Source: Roseibium sp.
Lineage (GTDB): Bacteria; Pseudomonadota; Alphaproteobacteria; Rhizobiales; Stappiaceae
Length of the DNA: 64,000 nucleotides
NCBI GenBank assembly: GCA_017643925.1
Contig: JAEPML010000012.1
Span: 106,652-170,651 of the forward strand
Direction of reading: 5' to 3'
Shown here in pieces: positions 53,022 through 62,511 of the stretch. The translations under genes were made by a program, and so were the position numbers. Numbering within the stretch: the stretch's first letter is position 1; each line of letters begins with the position of its first letter. The notes beneath the pieces are model-generated. The model searched no databases, was not told the DNA's origin, and worked only from the letters and a program-made list of their open reading frames with translations.

Positions 53022-54145
53022 GCAGCCACCTTCGTGACCGAATAATGGTCAAGCCGGTCGATATCGGGATTGATGCCGAGACCGGGCCCCGAAGGCACGA
53101 CAACCTGACCGTTCTCAACCGGGAACGGTGTTTCAAGGATGTCTTCCTTCAGGAAATAGCTGGCTTGATAGAACTCACAGCCGAGCGTGATTTCAGGTGT
53201 TGCGGCAATCATGTGCGCACCGGCAAGATGGGCCAGGCCTGCCTCGAACATGTCGCCGCCATAGGCTGACAGGCCATTTGCGGCCGCCGTGCGCGCCACA
53301 TCCTGCGCGCGCGTCAGGCTTCCCGCCTTCATGATCTTGATCGAGACACCGTCGCAAATCCCCTCGCGGACGGCCCGCACCATATCCTCTGGGCCGAAAA
53401 CGGATTCGTCGGCCAGAAGCGGAACGTCGATCTTGTCCCGCAGGCGCGCCATCATCGCATATTGATGATATCGCACGGGTTGCTCAATGAAGTCCGGCTT
53501 GAACGCGGCAATATCGGCCACCCGCGCCGGTGCTTCGTCTATGGAAAGGCCCTGATTGAAATCGACGCGTACGCGCAAGGACGGATAGTCCTTTGCCAGC
53601 ACTTCAAGCCGCATGAGGTCAAACGCATGGTCCTTGAAGCCGGCCTTCAACTTCACGATCCCGACACCATCTCCGACCAGACGGTCCAGCAAGCGCCGAT
53701 CCGTATCGAAATCGGGATCGGCTATGGAGACTGACAGCGGGATGCGATCCCGAACTCGACCGCCGAGCAATGCCCAGACCGGCGCTCCAAGCGCCTTGCC
53801 CTGCAGGTCGAGCAATGCACTGTCGAGCGCGGTCTTTGCTTCTGTTGCATGGGCAACGGCCCTGGACGCATCCGACATGATGGCAGCGCGGTCACCGATC
53901 GACCGACCAAGCACGAGCGGGCGGATATAGCGGTCAAGCGCTGCGAAAGAGGCTTCAGGCGAACCGGTAAAGACAGACCAGGGAGACGCCTCTCCCCAGC
54001 CAACATGACCACTTTCACTGGTCAGGGACAGAACCACCACTTCGCAGGCCCCTTCCACGGTTCCGATCCCATGGTCACGCCGTGACAGAACCGGCAAGGA
54101 GAGATGCCAGAGCTTCAATCCCGTAATTTTCTCGTCGAGCTTCAT
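53018..54145 (-). CDS. mandelate racemase/muconate lactonizing enzyme family protein (MLE subgroup)
   Basis: 375 residues from the ATG at 54145. Enolase-superfamily capping domain about 1-130; barrel with KxK motif Lys165/Lys167 (IVKLKAG), metal ligands Asp195 (VDFNQG), Glu221 (FIEQP) and Asp246 (LADES), and the opposing Lys270/Lys273 region (SIKIMKAG). Two opposed lysines fit a 1,1-proton transfer (epimerase/racemase), a cycloisomerase or a dehydratase. With DadA after it, epimerisation of an amino acid, dipeptide or proline-betaine-type substrate is the best guess. Confidence 0.88.
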   Translation of the reverse strand: MKLDEKITGLKLWHLSLPVLSRRDHGIGTVEGACEVVVLSLTSESGHVGWGEASPWSVFTGSPEASFAALDRYIRPLVLGRSIGDRAAIMSDASRAVAHATEAKTALDSALLDLQGKALGAPVWALLGGRVRDRIPLSVSIADPDFDTDRRLLDRLVGDGVGIVKLKAGFKDHAFDLMRLEVLAKDYPSLRVRVDFNQGLSIDEAPARVADIAAFKPDFIEQPVRYHQYAMMARLRDKIDVPLLADESVFGPEDMVRAVREGICDGVSIKIMKAGSLTRAQDVARTAAANGLSAYGGDMFEAGLAHLAGAHMIAATPEITLGCEFYQASYFLKEDILETPFPVENGQVVVPSGPGLGINPDIDRLDHYSVTKVAA

Positions 54146-54190
54146 GCAGTCCCCACTTCGAAAGCGAGAGTGGCACCTGAAAGACATCAT

Positions 54191-54231
54191 TTCAAATACG
54201 AAGAATTTGAATACTCATCATAAAAAATGAT
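54191..54231. promoter_or_regulatory. two inverted repeats in the MLE/LysR divergent region
   Basis: TTCAAAT-N7-ATTTGAA (54191-54211), a LysR-type dyad with seven-base arms, and ATCAT-AAAAA-ATGAT (54217-54231). They occupy most of the space between the MLE start and the LysR start. Confidence 0.55.
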
Positions 54232-54259
54232 ACTATCACTTCGAATTGAGGACCCATCC

Positions 54260-55168
54260 ATGCAGCTTCGCTTTCGCCAGCTTCAAGCCTTTCACTCCAT
54301 CTTTGAAACAGGAACCGTAACGGGTGCCGCGGAACAGCTCGGAATCTCACAGCCGGGCATATCCAATCTGCTGGCACAGCTGGAGCGGCAGACGGGCCTG
54401 GAACTCTTCGAGCGCAAGAAAGGCCGTCTCATTCCGACACCGATGGCAGACATGCTGTTTCGCGAAGTCGACACGGTGGTGCGCGGCCTGGACCATGTCA
54501 GCCAGGCAATCCACGATCTGCAGAACAAGCAGGCAGGACAGCTGCAGGTCGCCGCTCCGCACCTGCTTTCCTTTGGCTTCATGCCGGACGAAATTGCCCG
54601 GTTTGCAGAAGACAGACCCGATCTCCTGATCTCGTTCCAATCGCAGTATTCCACGAAGATCCAGGAATGGGTCATGGCGGGCCTGTTCGAGGTCGCCGTT
54701 TGCGAAATGCCGGTCTACCACGACACGCTGACCCGAGAAGTCTTCCATTTCGAGACCCGTGCGGTTTTGCCGGACGGCCACGAGCTGGCGCGATACGACG
54801 TGCTGACGCCGGAATTGCTGGACAACCAGCCCTTCATCGTCATGGGACCGGAACACATGACACACCGCCGCACACGAGAGGTCTTTGAAAGCAGCAATGC
54901 GAGCTGGCGCCCACAGGTGCACACTCACCTTTCGGAGAACCTGCTCAGTTTCGTTAAGCGGGGCATGGGGGTGGCGCTGATCGACCCGTTCACCGTGCAG
55001 TTCGACAATGAGCCGGGCTACATCACCCGCCCGTTCAAACCAGCAGTGATGCTCGACCTCGCCGTCATTACCTCCCGCAATCGTCCTTTGACACCTGTGG
55101 GACAGGCATTCCTGGAGCAATTGCGGGAGAGCCTTGCAGCTTTTGCAACCGAAGTAAAAACCGCCTAG
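54260..55168 (+). CDS. LysR family transcriptional regulator
   Basis: 302 residues from the ATG at 54260. N-terminal HTH with LRFRQLQAFHSIFETGTVTGAAEQLGISQPGISNLLAQLE (about 3-42), effector domain about 90-295. Divergent from the MLE-dadA-dctPQM operon, with two dyads between them, so it is the probable activator of that operon. Its stop overlaps by four bases with the end of the convergent ThDP-enzyme gene. Confidence 0.9.
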   Translation: MQLRFRQLQAFHSIFETGTVTGAAEQLGISQPGISNLLAQLERQTGLELFERKKGRLIPTPMADMLFREVDTVVRGLDHVSQAIHDLQNKQAGQLQVAAPHLLSFGFMPDEIARFAEDRPDLLISFQSQYSTKIQEWVMAGLFEVAVCEMPVYHDTLTREVFHFETRAVLPDGHELARYDVLTPELLDNQPFIVMGPEHMTHRRTREVFESSNASWRPQVHTHLSENLLSFVKRGMGVALIDPFTVQFDNEPGYITRPFKPAVMLDLAVITSRNRPLTPVGQAFLEQLRESLAAFATEVKTA

Positions 55169-56853
55169 GCCACCCATTCCGAGACGGGAGCAGCAGCCTC
55201 GTGAAGCGGTTGTGAGATCACGTCGACAAGTGTCGGCCCGTCATGGTTCACAGCCTCGGCAAGCACCTTTTTGAGCTCCGCCGGATCCTCGACCGTCCAG
55301 CTCTTGACGCCAAAGGCCCGAGCAACAGCCGCATGATCGGTCCGATTGAAGTCGACATTGTAAAACCGCTGACCGAAGCCCGAGTTTTGCCCCGCCTTGA
55401 TCCAGCCATAGGTAGCGTTTGAAAACACGATCGACGTGATCGGCATCCGGTAACGCACCATCGTCTCGAATTCACCGCAGGCAAAACCGAAGCTGCCGTC
55501 ACCCATTGCCGCAATGGTCTTCACATCCGGACGGCCGACATGTGCGCCCATGGACGCGGCCAGGGCATATCCCAACGCGCCGTGTGCACGGTTGGTGATG
55601 AAGCGGCGTCCCGGCTTGCGCCAGCGGTAATGCGCACTGAAATAGGGACACGGCGTGCCGGGGTCAGCCACCACCGTTGCATCGTCATCCAGAACCGTCA
55701 TCAGGGCAGCCATGACCGCTTCTGGTCGGATCGGCCGATCAAGGGAATTGGCCAATGGTTCGAAATCCGCAAGCTTCGCCTTCCAGGCCGCTGCTGCGCG
55801 CGCTGCTCCGTTCTGGTCGCGAACGTTCGGTTGTGCTGCAAGGGCACGACCGAGCGCTTCAAGCGACAGGCGGGCATCACCGTTCATGGCAACGGCTGTC
55901 GAATAGTTCGCCCCGATCACCATGGGGTCGCTGTCAATATGCAGGATGACCTTGTCGCGCCCGGGGGACCGCCAACGCTCCGTCGTGACCGAACCTGCCC
56001 GGCAGCCCACAAAGAGGATGACATCAGCTGCATCGACGGCCGCACGGGTGGCCGGATTTCCACCGTTCGAACCGACCACGCCCAGTGCCAGCGGATCCGT
56101 TTCGGCAATACTGCCCTGCCCCGAAACCGTTGTTGCAACGGGCACCTGCAGCAGGTTTGCGACATGCGCGAGGGCCGCCTCGCCTCCCGACAGAACCGGG
56201 CCACCACCACAGATGATGATCGCATTCTCAGCGTTCGCAAGCAGGCGCGCCGCTTCTTCGACCGCCTCGGGGTCGGGAGCCTTTCGTTCGGCAGGAAACG
56301 CGCGATGACGTTCATCGGCCCAGATCTCGGCCTCGTCCACAGGCGCTTTTTGGGTATCGAAGGGAAGCGCCAGATGTGTTGCCCCGGGTGTTCCCGTTGT
56401 CATTGCCCGAAAGGCCGCCCGAACCATGGCCGGCAAACGTGAGGCGTCGTCCAGGGAGGTGTTCCACTTTGTCAGGGGCCGAAACAGGGCCTGCTGATCA
56501 AGTTCAGTCAAAGGGTACTTGCCGCGGCTGGTGGTCGCCACATCGGTCGTGATCGCCAGGATTGGAACCGAGCTTTCGTTTGCTTCAACGACACCTGGCA
56601 AAATGTAGGTCGCACCGCCGCCCGATGGTCCTTCGCAAACCCCGGGCTTGCCGGTCACGCGGGCATAGCCGTCTGCCATATAGGCCGCATGACGCTCGTC
56701 GCGCGTTAGGAAATGCCGAATACCGTGGTCCGAGCGCGCCAGCGCGTCATAGAAGGGCAAGGTCGTGTCACCGCACAGGCCGAACATGTCGGTAACGCCG
56801 TGTGCCTGCAGCATGCGGACCATGGCTTCGGCACCGGTAAGCTGATTGGTCAT
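55165..56853 (-). CDS. thiamine-diphosphate enzyme, acetolactate synthase/benzoylformate decarboxylase-like
   Basis: 562 residues from the ATG at 56853 (GGAGCCAGAG upstream). N-terminal Pyr domain with catalytic Glu53 in TRDERHAAYMADGYARVTGKPG, central domain about 190-330, and C-terminal PP domain with the ThDP/Mg motif GDGSFGFACGEFETMVRYRMPITSIVFSNATYGW (region). It acts on a 2-keto acid, by decarboxylation or carboligation. No regulatory ilvN-type partner is adjacent, so a catabolic role is likely. It is divergent from the GntR gene. Confidence 0.88.
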   Translation of the reverse strand: MTNQLTGAEAMVRMLQAHGVTDMFGLCGDTTLPFYDALARSDHGIRHFLTRDERHAAYMADGYARVTGKPGVCEGPSGGGATYILPGVVEANESSVPILAITTDVATTSRGKYPLTELDQQALFRPLTKWNTSLDDASRLPAMVRAAFRAMTTGTPGATHLALPFDTQKAPVDEAEIWADERHRAFPAERKAPDPEAVEEAARLLANAENAIIICGGGPVLSGGEAALAHVANLLQVPVATTVSGQGSIAETDPLALGVVGSNGGNPATRAAVDAADVILFVGCRAGSVTTERWRSPGRDKVILHIDSDPMVIGANYSTAVAMNGDARLSLEALGRALAAQPNVRDQNGAARAAAAWKAKLADFEPLANSLDRPIRPEAVMAALMTVLDDDATVVADPGTPCPYFSAHYRWRKPGRRFITNRAHGALGYALAASMGAHVGRPDVKTIAAMGDGSFGFACGEFETMVRYRMPITSIVFSNATYGWIKAGQNSGFGQRFYNVDFNRTDHAAVARAFGVKSWTVEDPAELKKVLAEAVNHDGPTLVDVISQPLHEAAAPVSEWVA

Positions 56854-56897
56854 TTTCTCTGGCTCCAATTCTCTGGCCCAACAAATTGAATACATAT

Positions 56898-56907
56898 CTG
56901 TATACAG
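56898..56907. promoter_or_regulatory. candidate GntR (FadR-subfamily) operator
   Basis: CTGTATACAG, a perfect ten-base palindrome, in the 143-base region between the ThDP-enzyme and GntR starts. Its TGTATACA core fits the short palindromes used by FadR-type GntR regulators. Two TTGAATA copies flank it (near 56886 and 56910). Confidence 0.5.
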
Positions 56908-56996
56908 CATTGAATATTGCAATCAACCCCGTCTTGTGGCAAGACCGGATCAATGACCGGGCAGCACTTCAGATCCCGTCCCTGCAAAGAGAAGCC

Positions 56997-57689
56997 ATGA
57001 ACGACATCTATGACCGCATGAAATCGATGGTGGTGGGTTTCGCCCTCCGCCCGGGTGACCGCCTGAACGAGAGTGCCCTTTCCAAGCAGCTAGGCGTTTC
57101 CAGGACACCCTTGAGGGAGGTGCTCAACCGGTTGGTCGCAGAAGGTCATGTCGAAGCACGGCCGGGTGAAGGCTTCTTTTGCCGGAAACTGGATGCGCAA
57201 GGTGTTCACGACCTGTACGACCTGCGTGAAATCCTGGAACTGGCTGCCGTCGGGCGCGCTTGCAGGAACGCCAGCGACGAAGACCTGAAAGCCCTTGAAA
57301 ACTGGCTGGTTGCCGAAGGGCTGGACGTTACCGGGCTCACCGTCGCCGAAGCTTGCGAGCGCGACGAGACATTTCATGTCCGGATCGCCGAATTGTCCGG
57401 GAACCCGTTGCTGGTCGCAAAGTTGAAGGACGTCAACGAGAAGATCCGGTACCTGCGCTGGGTACAGATGGATGAAAGCCGCCTGAAGCCATCCAAGGAT
57501 GGCCACAGGCGCGTCATGCAGTCTCTGCTGGTGCGCGATGAAGACGCCGCCGTAAAGGCCATGCGTGACCACATCACCCGCCGCTTCGACCAGATCAACG
57601 ATGCGGTCAGCAAGGGCATATCAAACATCTTCATGGACCAGACCGACGCTTTGACAGGCCGCATCCTCAAGTCGGAGGACGCGGCATGA
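56997..57689 (+). CDS. GntR family (FadR subfamily) transcriptional regulator
   Basis: 230 residues from the ATG at 56997; an upstream ATG at 56886 would overlap the operator. Winged HTH about 5-70 (LRPGDRLNESALSKQLGVSRTPLREVLNRLVAEGHV) and the all-helical FCD ligand domain 75-220 (YDLREILELAAVGRAC, FHVRIAELSGNPLL, HRRVMQSLLVRDEDAAVKAMRDHI). It overlaps the racemase gene by four bases and probably regulates both directions. Confidence 0.88.
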   Translation: MNDIYDRMKSMVVGFALRPGDRLNESALSKQLGVSRTPLREVLNRLVAEGHVEARPGEGFFCRKLDAQGVHDLYDLREILELAAVGRACRNASDEDLKALENWLVAEGLDVTGLTVAEACERDETFHVRIAELSGNPLLVAKLKDVNEKIRYLRWVQMDESRLKPSKDGHRRVMQSLLVRDEDAAVKAMRDHITRRFDQINDAVSKGISNIFMDQTDALTGRILKSEDAA

Positions 57690-58402
57690 TCGCGACAGGC
57701 GGCAAGACAGTCTACGGCGCGAGCGTCGGCATCCTGATGCTGGAAGCTCGCTTTCCCCGCATTCCCGGCGACATGGGCAACGCCCTCACCTGGCCGTTTC
57801 CGGTCATGTACAAGGTAGTGCGCGGTGCGTCACCGGATCGTGTTGTCCGGCAGAACGCGGAGGGCCTTCTGGATGCCTTCATCGCCGCGGCACGCGAACT
57901 GGTTGCCGATGGCGTCGACGGCATCACCACCAATTGCGGCTTTCTTTCCCTTGTTCAGGAGGAGCTGTCACAGGCCGTTCCGGTGCCGGTCGTGACTTCT
58001 TCCCTGCAACAGGTGGCGATGGTGAACAACCTGATGCCCGCCGGCAAGAAGGCGGGCATCCTGACCATCTCCGGATCCACGCTGACAGACGCTCACCTCA
58101 ATGCCGCCGGTGTTCCGGAGGGCACACCGATCGGAACGACCGAGGGTTTGCGTGAATTCACCCGCGTCATTCTGGACAATGAGCTTCAGCTGGATGTCGA
58201 GGCAGCCAGACAGGACAATATCGACGCGGCACTTGCCATGAAAAACGCCCATCCGGATCTCGGCGGCATCGTGCTTGAATGCACCAACATGTGCCCCTAC
58301 GCAGCCGATATCACCCAGGCAACCGGTCTGCCGGTCTGGTCAATGGCAACGCTGGTCGAATGGTTCCAGGGCGGTTTGATGCCAAGGACGTATTCGAATT
58401 GA
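57686..58402 (+). CDS. aspartate/glutamate racemase family protein
   Basis: 238 residues. The fold's two catalytic-cysteine positions are visible: Cys84 in ITTNCGFLSLVQEEL and Cys199 in IVLECTNMCPYA, with an extra Cys203. Members racemise amino acids or hydantoins, or isomerise or decarboxylate maleate/arylmalonate. The protein starts at ATGA overlap with the GntR gene and is likely to be co-regulated with the ThDP enzyme. Its stop lies 15 bases from the convergent patatin gene. Confidence 0.82.
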   Translation: MIATGGKTVYGASVGILMLEARFPRIPGDMGNALTWPFPVMYKVVRGASPDRVVRQNAEGLLDAFIAAARELVADGVDGITTNCGFLSLVQEELSQAVPVPVVTSSLQQVAMVNNLMPAGKKAGILTISGSTLTDAHLNAAGVPEGTPIGTTEGLREFTRVILDNELQLDVEAARQDNIDAALAMKNAHPDLGGIVLECTNMCPYAADITQATGLPVWSMATLVEWFQGGLMPRTYSN

Positions 58403-58417
58403 CGTAATCCCTCGGGT

Positions 58418-61400
58418 CTAGGCTGGGGCCTGGTCTTTGCGCAATCGAACCGGCCTCGACCGCCGCGTCGACTGGTACCCGGTTTCCCTGTGAGACGCAG
58501 CTGCACGCTTCAAGAGTTCGCGTTTCCAGCTTTCGTCAAACGCCGGCCGTCCGCCGTTGAAATCGGTTTCCAGGTCCAGGTCTCCGATCATCTGGTCTGC
58601 AATCCGGTAGCCGAGCTCCCGATAGGCTTCGAATTGCTCCTCGTCGAAAAACTGGTCCCCGGTGCTCTGGTCTGGGAAATCCGGGTTCGCCCCCTTGTAC
58701 CCTTTCGCTTTCATGGAAAGGTCCCTGATCATCGTCGTCTTCAGATAGATGATCAGACCGGTTTGCGACCAGTCCTTGTGTGCATCATCCGCGCAATAGT
58801 CTATCTCGGCGACAAAGTACCCCTTGTCCGCGTAGTCGGCATCACTCGGGTAAACGTCATCGCACGGTTTGGCGATCATGTTTGCCGGACCCGCATTTTC
58901 GTTGAACGTGATCTTGGCACCAAAATCATCTTCGATGCGTCGGATGGCCGTGACGAAGTCGGAATAGGAAGCCGTGTTGTCCTGCCCTCCGTCGCAAATG
59001 ATAATCAGCCGACACCGCCTGCGAACCAGCTCGTAAAGCCCAAGGTTCTCGAAATGCCCGCCATCGCTGAGTTCTGAAAACTTGGACGTTTCGGCGTAGC
59101 CGCTTCCCGTTGCAGCATAGACACCACTCGGGAAGATATGATTTGGTCGCCATTTCATCCATTTGGTCTTTTGGCGGCAGGGATTGTTCACCCAGTACCC
59201 AAGTCTGAAATTGAGCAGGTTCATGACCAGGGAAACCGTCTTGCTTCGTGTAATTCCCTTGCCACCAACGCCGCTTCGCGGGTTTGCCGCAGCTCCGGAA
59301 ATTGCCATCGCGGTTGCAAGCGTCATTTCGTTGCCGTCGAATTCGGATGTTTGCAGCCAGCCCGTTTCGTCGCTGCCGCAAGCCATTGGCGACAACAGGA
59401 AACTTGCTCCACCACGCTGCTTGATCTTTCGGTCCCTGGAGTTCGCCAGAACGATATTGGCGTTGATCAGAGGATACGGCCCGTTCCTGTTTTGCCAGAC
59501 ATCGGACAACCTGAGTTTATCGGCCAGACCTGCCGCGCCCGATTGCTTGGTCTTTGCGGTCTCGAAGTCAGGCATGAACGCTTCGACCAATCGGTCCCGA
59601 TAGAACCGTCCCAGCGAGATGTAGTTCAGGTTGGCGAAAAAACCCGTGATCAGGGCGATCGCAAGAAAGCCCAGGAAGACCGCCTGCACGACGTTTTGTT
59701 CCAAGGCGCTTTGACTACTGTCAGCACCGGCGACGTCAGGTTCCTCCGCAGCAAGTTCCAATTCCTGCCAGCGTCCTCCGAACAGAAGCAAGGCTGTCAT
59801 GTCATCGCCGTTGGAAACCTGTTCCTGGATAATGGGATGATTGGCAATGAGCGCGACATTCTGATCCGGCTTGGCTTCCTGCTTCGCCAGGTAGTCGCTG
59901 GTGCTTTGCACGAGGCCAGCGGAGACCGAAACACGTTCAGCGACGTCAAAACTGAGCGTTGCCAAACCGAAGAGAAGCGCGGCAGCACCGAATTTCAGGA
60001 TAGGACCGGTGAACTTGCCTCCACCGCCTTTGCCCTGTGACTGATAGAAACCCCAATAGGCACTGAGCGCACCGCCAAGGACACCAAGCAAGCCGGTTAT
60101 GCCCCCGCCTGCTTCCCCAACTTCCGAGTATATATACAGGTGCACCAATGGGATCACGCCTATGGCCACCAGCGCCGCTTCGGCAATCAGCAAATACCCG
60201 GTCCCTTTTTCGAAAGACCTGCGTCCCGAGTAACGCATTGACGCCGGGGGCACTTGACGCAGCCATCGGAAGAACTTTCCAAGCCGGTAGTTCACCAGCA
60301 TTACGCTGGCCATTGTGAGCGCGAAGAGTGGAACCCATTTCGAGGGATCCGAAGCATATTCATTCGCGACCGGCAAGCCTTGCCAGGACTGCCAGATCAA
60401 CCATAGGGCCAAACCTATGAAAGCCACGAAAGGACCAGCCGACCCTTTGTATTCGAACCGACTGAGGACTATCGAATACGAGAGACATGCCAGCGCCAGA
60501 ACGACAAGGACAGGCACACCCAGGTAGACAGTGCCGCAAGTCCAGGCGAGCACAGCAGGAACGTCGGGACAGGACCCGGGCAATGCGCCAATGATCGACG
60601 CCACCTGCAAACCGGCATAAACGTTTATCGCCGCGATCAGGGCCCACATGATCCAGGAAGCAAGTTTCGCCCACCAAAGCAGTTTTCCAGCACCGTCGGC
60701 TTTCGTTCTCCTGACATTCAACCAGGGCTTCATGTTTTTGGTTGAACGGCGAGACCAGGACAAAAGCGAAAACTGGATGGACAAGGCAACATAAATCACG
60801 CCAACAAACACCGCTGCCAAAAGACACAGCTTGAAAAGCAGGGTAAACTGGGGTGCATCACCAAAGAACGCCAACTCACCAGCCAATGATCGGGCCCATT
60901 CATGCGCTCCGATCCAGTGCATGGCGATGAAAGCCGCGGCGACAATCGGTATCCAGACAAGCAGATTGAGCAACACGGCCCTGAGCACGACTGCCAGTCC
61001 GGATAACAGGTTGATGCCGTCGCCCGGGATCAGATAGTTGCCGTTGTTTCTGACATGGCTCAGGATCTTGTTGTCTTCGGCTTCAATGTCATCGGGATCC
61101 GCAGTGCCCCAAGGCAACTTGGAGCCGGCATCGAAACTGTTTTCCGTTTCGCTTTCATTGGTGGAAGTCTTACCGGTCAGCCACCAGGCCAGTGCAGAAC
61201 CGATATACCCACCGCCGGACACCGTCGAGAGATAGTCGACATTCTTGAAGATACCGGAAGCCGCCAGCTTCTGCATGACACCAAGACAGAAAATACCTGA
61301 CCTGATGCCACCACCGGAAAATGCGACACCGAAGAATTCGGATCGAGGAACTTTGCGCGTTTCTTCGATCGTGGAGACTTCCTTTTCCAGAAAATCACCC

Positions 61401-61486
61401 GCGTTCGAAACAAAACCCAGTTGCGGAAAATCCTCCAATTTGGCCTTTTTTTCGGCTTCGCTCCCAACCGCTTCAGTCACTGCCAC
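58418..61486 (-). CDS. patatin-like phospholipase interrupted by a large membrane domain
   Basis: About 1,020 residues from a GTG (61486, or 61480 at better spacing from GGGAGGG). N-terminal patatin part: oxyanion loop FSGGGIRSG (57-64) and nucleophile Ser90 in STVSGGG. Then about 500 residues rich in membrane helices (about 160-660). The fold resumes after GRFYRDRLVEAFMPD, and the catalytic Asp808 lies in SDGGHFENLG. Expected to be a membrane-anchored lipid acyl hydrolase. No partner gene is coupled to it. The inverted repeat at 61498-61514 sits just before the start. Confidence 0.88.
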   Translation of the reverse strand: MAVTEAVGSEAEKKAKLEDFPQLGFVSNAGDFLEKEVSTIEETRKVPRSEFFGVAFSGGGIRSGIFCLGVMQKLAASGIFKNVDYLSTVSGGGYIGSALAWWLTGKTSTNESETENSFDAGSKLPWGTADPDDIEAEDNKILSHVRNNGNYLIPGDGINLLSGLAVVLRAVLLNLLVWIPIVAAAFIAMHWIGAHEWARSLAGELAFFGDAPQFTLLFKLCLLAAVFVGVIYVALSIQFSLLSWSRRSTKNMKPWLNVRRTKADGAGKLLWWAKLASWIMWALIAAINVYAGLQVASIIGALPGSCPDVPAVLAWTCGTVYLGVPVLVVLALACLSYSIVLSRFEYKGSAGPFVAFIGLALWLIWQSWQGLPVANEYASDPSKWVPLFALTMASVMLVNYRLGKFFRWLRQVPPASMRYSGRRSFEKGTGYLLIAEAALVAIGVIPLVHLYIYSEVGEAGGGITGLLGVLGGALSAYWGFYQSQGKGGGGKFTGPILKFGAAALLFGLATLSFDVAERVSVSAGLVQSTSDYLAKQEAKPDQNVALIANHPIIQEQVSNGDDMTALLLFGGRWQELELAAEEPDVAGADSSQSALEQNVVQAVFLGFLAIALITGFFANLNYISLGRFYRDRLVEAFMPDFETAKTKQSGAAGLADKLRLSDVWQNRNGPYPLINANIVLANSRDRKIKQRGGASFLLSPMACGSDETGWLQTSEFDGNEMTLATAMAISGAAANPRSGVGGKGITRSKTVSLVMNLLNFRLGYWVNNPCRQKTKWMKWRPNHIFPSGVYAATGSGYAETSKFSELSDGGHFENLGLYELVRRRCRLIIICDGGQDNTASYSDFVTAIRRIEDDFGAKITFNENAGPANMIAKPCDDVYPSDADYADKGYFVAEIDYCADDAHKDWSQTGLIIYLKTTMIRDLSMKAKGYKGANPDFPDQSTGDQFFDEEQFEAYRELGYRIADQMIGDLDLETDFNGGRPAFDESWKRELLKRAAASHRETGYQSTRRSRPVRLRKDQAPA

Positions 61487-61497
61487 ACCCTCCCAGT

Positions 61498-61514
61498 TGT
61501 GTAACAGTTACACA
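61498..61514. promoter_or_regulatory. inverted repeat immediately upstream of the patatin gene
   Basis: TGTGTAA-CAG-TTACACA, perfect seven-base arms, 11 bases before the first possible start codon on the minus strand. It could be a repressor site or an mRNA hairpin next to the ribosome site. I see no gene in the rest of 61487-61689. Confidence 0.5.
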
Positions 61515-61689
61515 CAATCAGTTATTTGTCTCGCCTCATGATGGTACGAGGCCGGACAACAATTTACAGATGTTTCGGGAACAGGGCGTTCCAGGGAGTC
61601 GAGTGGAGCGCCAGGTGCCGAAATCACATGGTCGTTGGTTTTTAAGTTCCCCTCAAACGAGCTGACCGGTGGAGAAAGGCAGGAGTATG

Positions 61690-62511
61690 TCAGTTTTCAC
61701 CTTCAATCGGATTGGGACCCGTGTAGGTCCAGCGATAAGCAGGTGGTGTCGGGCCCTTGTTGCGACCGCCCTGGTTCATTTGTTCCCAGGCATGGGCGAT
61801 CACACCCACGGAACGGGACAGACAGAACAGCCCCCTGGCCAGTTGCCCCGCAAAACCGAGCTCGGCATAGACGACCGCCGTTGCCCCATCGATATTCATC
61901 GGCACGGGCTTGCCTTTCCGGGCGTTCAGGATCGTCTGGACGGCACGGCCGATTTCGGCAAAGCGACCAGATACAGTGCCCGCCTCTGCCGCCTCGTCGA
62001 CGAGGCCGAGGAGAAGCGGTGCCCGTGGGTCTTCCGGCTTGTGAAACCTGTGACCAAATCCGGGCACGAACCGCGTGCGCTCATTTTGCCAGCGGTCAAT
62101 CATCGTCGCGGCGGCCTCATCAAGGTCCGAACCGGCGCGAACGGCCTCGTCAATCCAGCTGAAGAGTTCCACAGCCTGCTCACCAGCACCGCCATGCACA
62201 TCGTCGAGCATGTTGACCGCCGACGCCATGGCACCATTCAGACCAAGGCCGCAGGTCACCGCCATGCGTGCTGCCGCAATCGAAGGGGCCTGCGGACCAT
62301 GATCGACCGCAGCGACCAGGGCACATTCCAGAAGCCTGGCCTCAGCCTCGGTCGGCATCGCGCCGCGTGTCATCAGCCAGATCATCTGCGGAAAGGTGAC
62401 ATTGCCGATCAGGTCCTCGATGGCATGACCGCGAAACCGGATCTGCCCCGGCGCCATGTCGATGATTTCCGTCGTCCACCAGTCGGAGACATCCCTGCCC
62501 GTTTCACTCAT
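61690..62511 (-). CDS. citryl-CoA lyase-like protein (small citrate-synthase family)
   Basis: 273 residues, much shorter than citrate synthase (about 430) but usual for citryl-CoA lyase. Catalytic His in DDVHGGAGEQAVELF, second His in FVPGFGHRFHKPEDPRA, and the Asp in PMNIDGATAVVYAELGF. It should split citryl-CoA or a similar 3-hydroxyacyl-CoA (citramalyl-CoA, for instance) into acetyl-CoA and an oxo acid. Overlaps the CoA-transferase gene by four bases (ATGA), so the transferase probably makes its substrate. Confidence 0.85.
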   Translation of the reverse strand: MSETGRDVSDWWTTEIIDMAPGQIRFRGHAIEDLIGNVTFPQMIWLMTRGAMPTEAEARLLECALVAAVDHGPQAPSIAAARMAVTCGLGLNGAMASAVNMLDDVHGGAGEQAVELFSWIDEAVRAGSDLDEAAATMIDRWQNERTRFVPGFGHRFHKPEDPRAPLLLGLVDEAAEAGTVSGRFAEIGRAVQTILNARKGKPVPMNIDGATAVVYAELGFAGQLARGLFCLSRSVGVIAHAWEQMNQGGRNKGPTPPAYRWTYTGPNPIEGEN

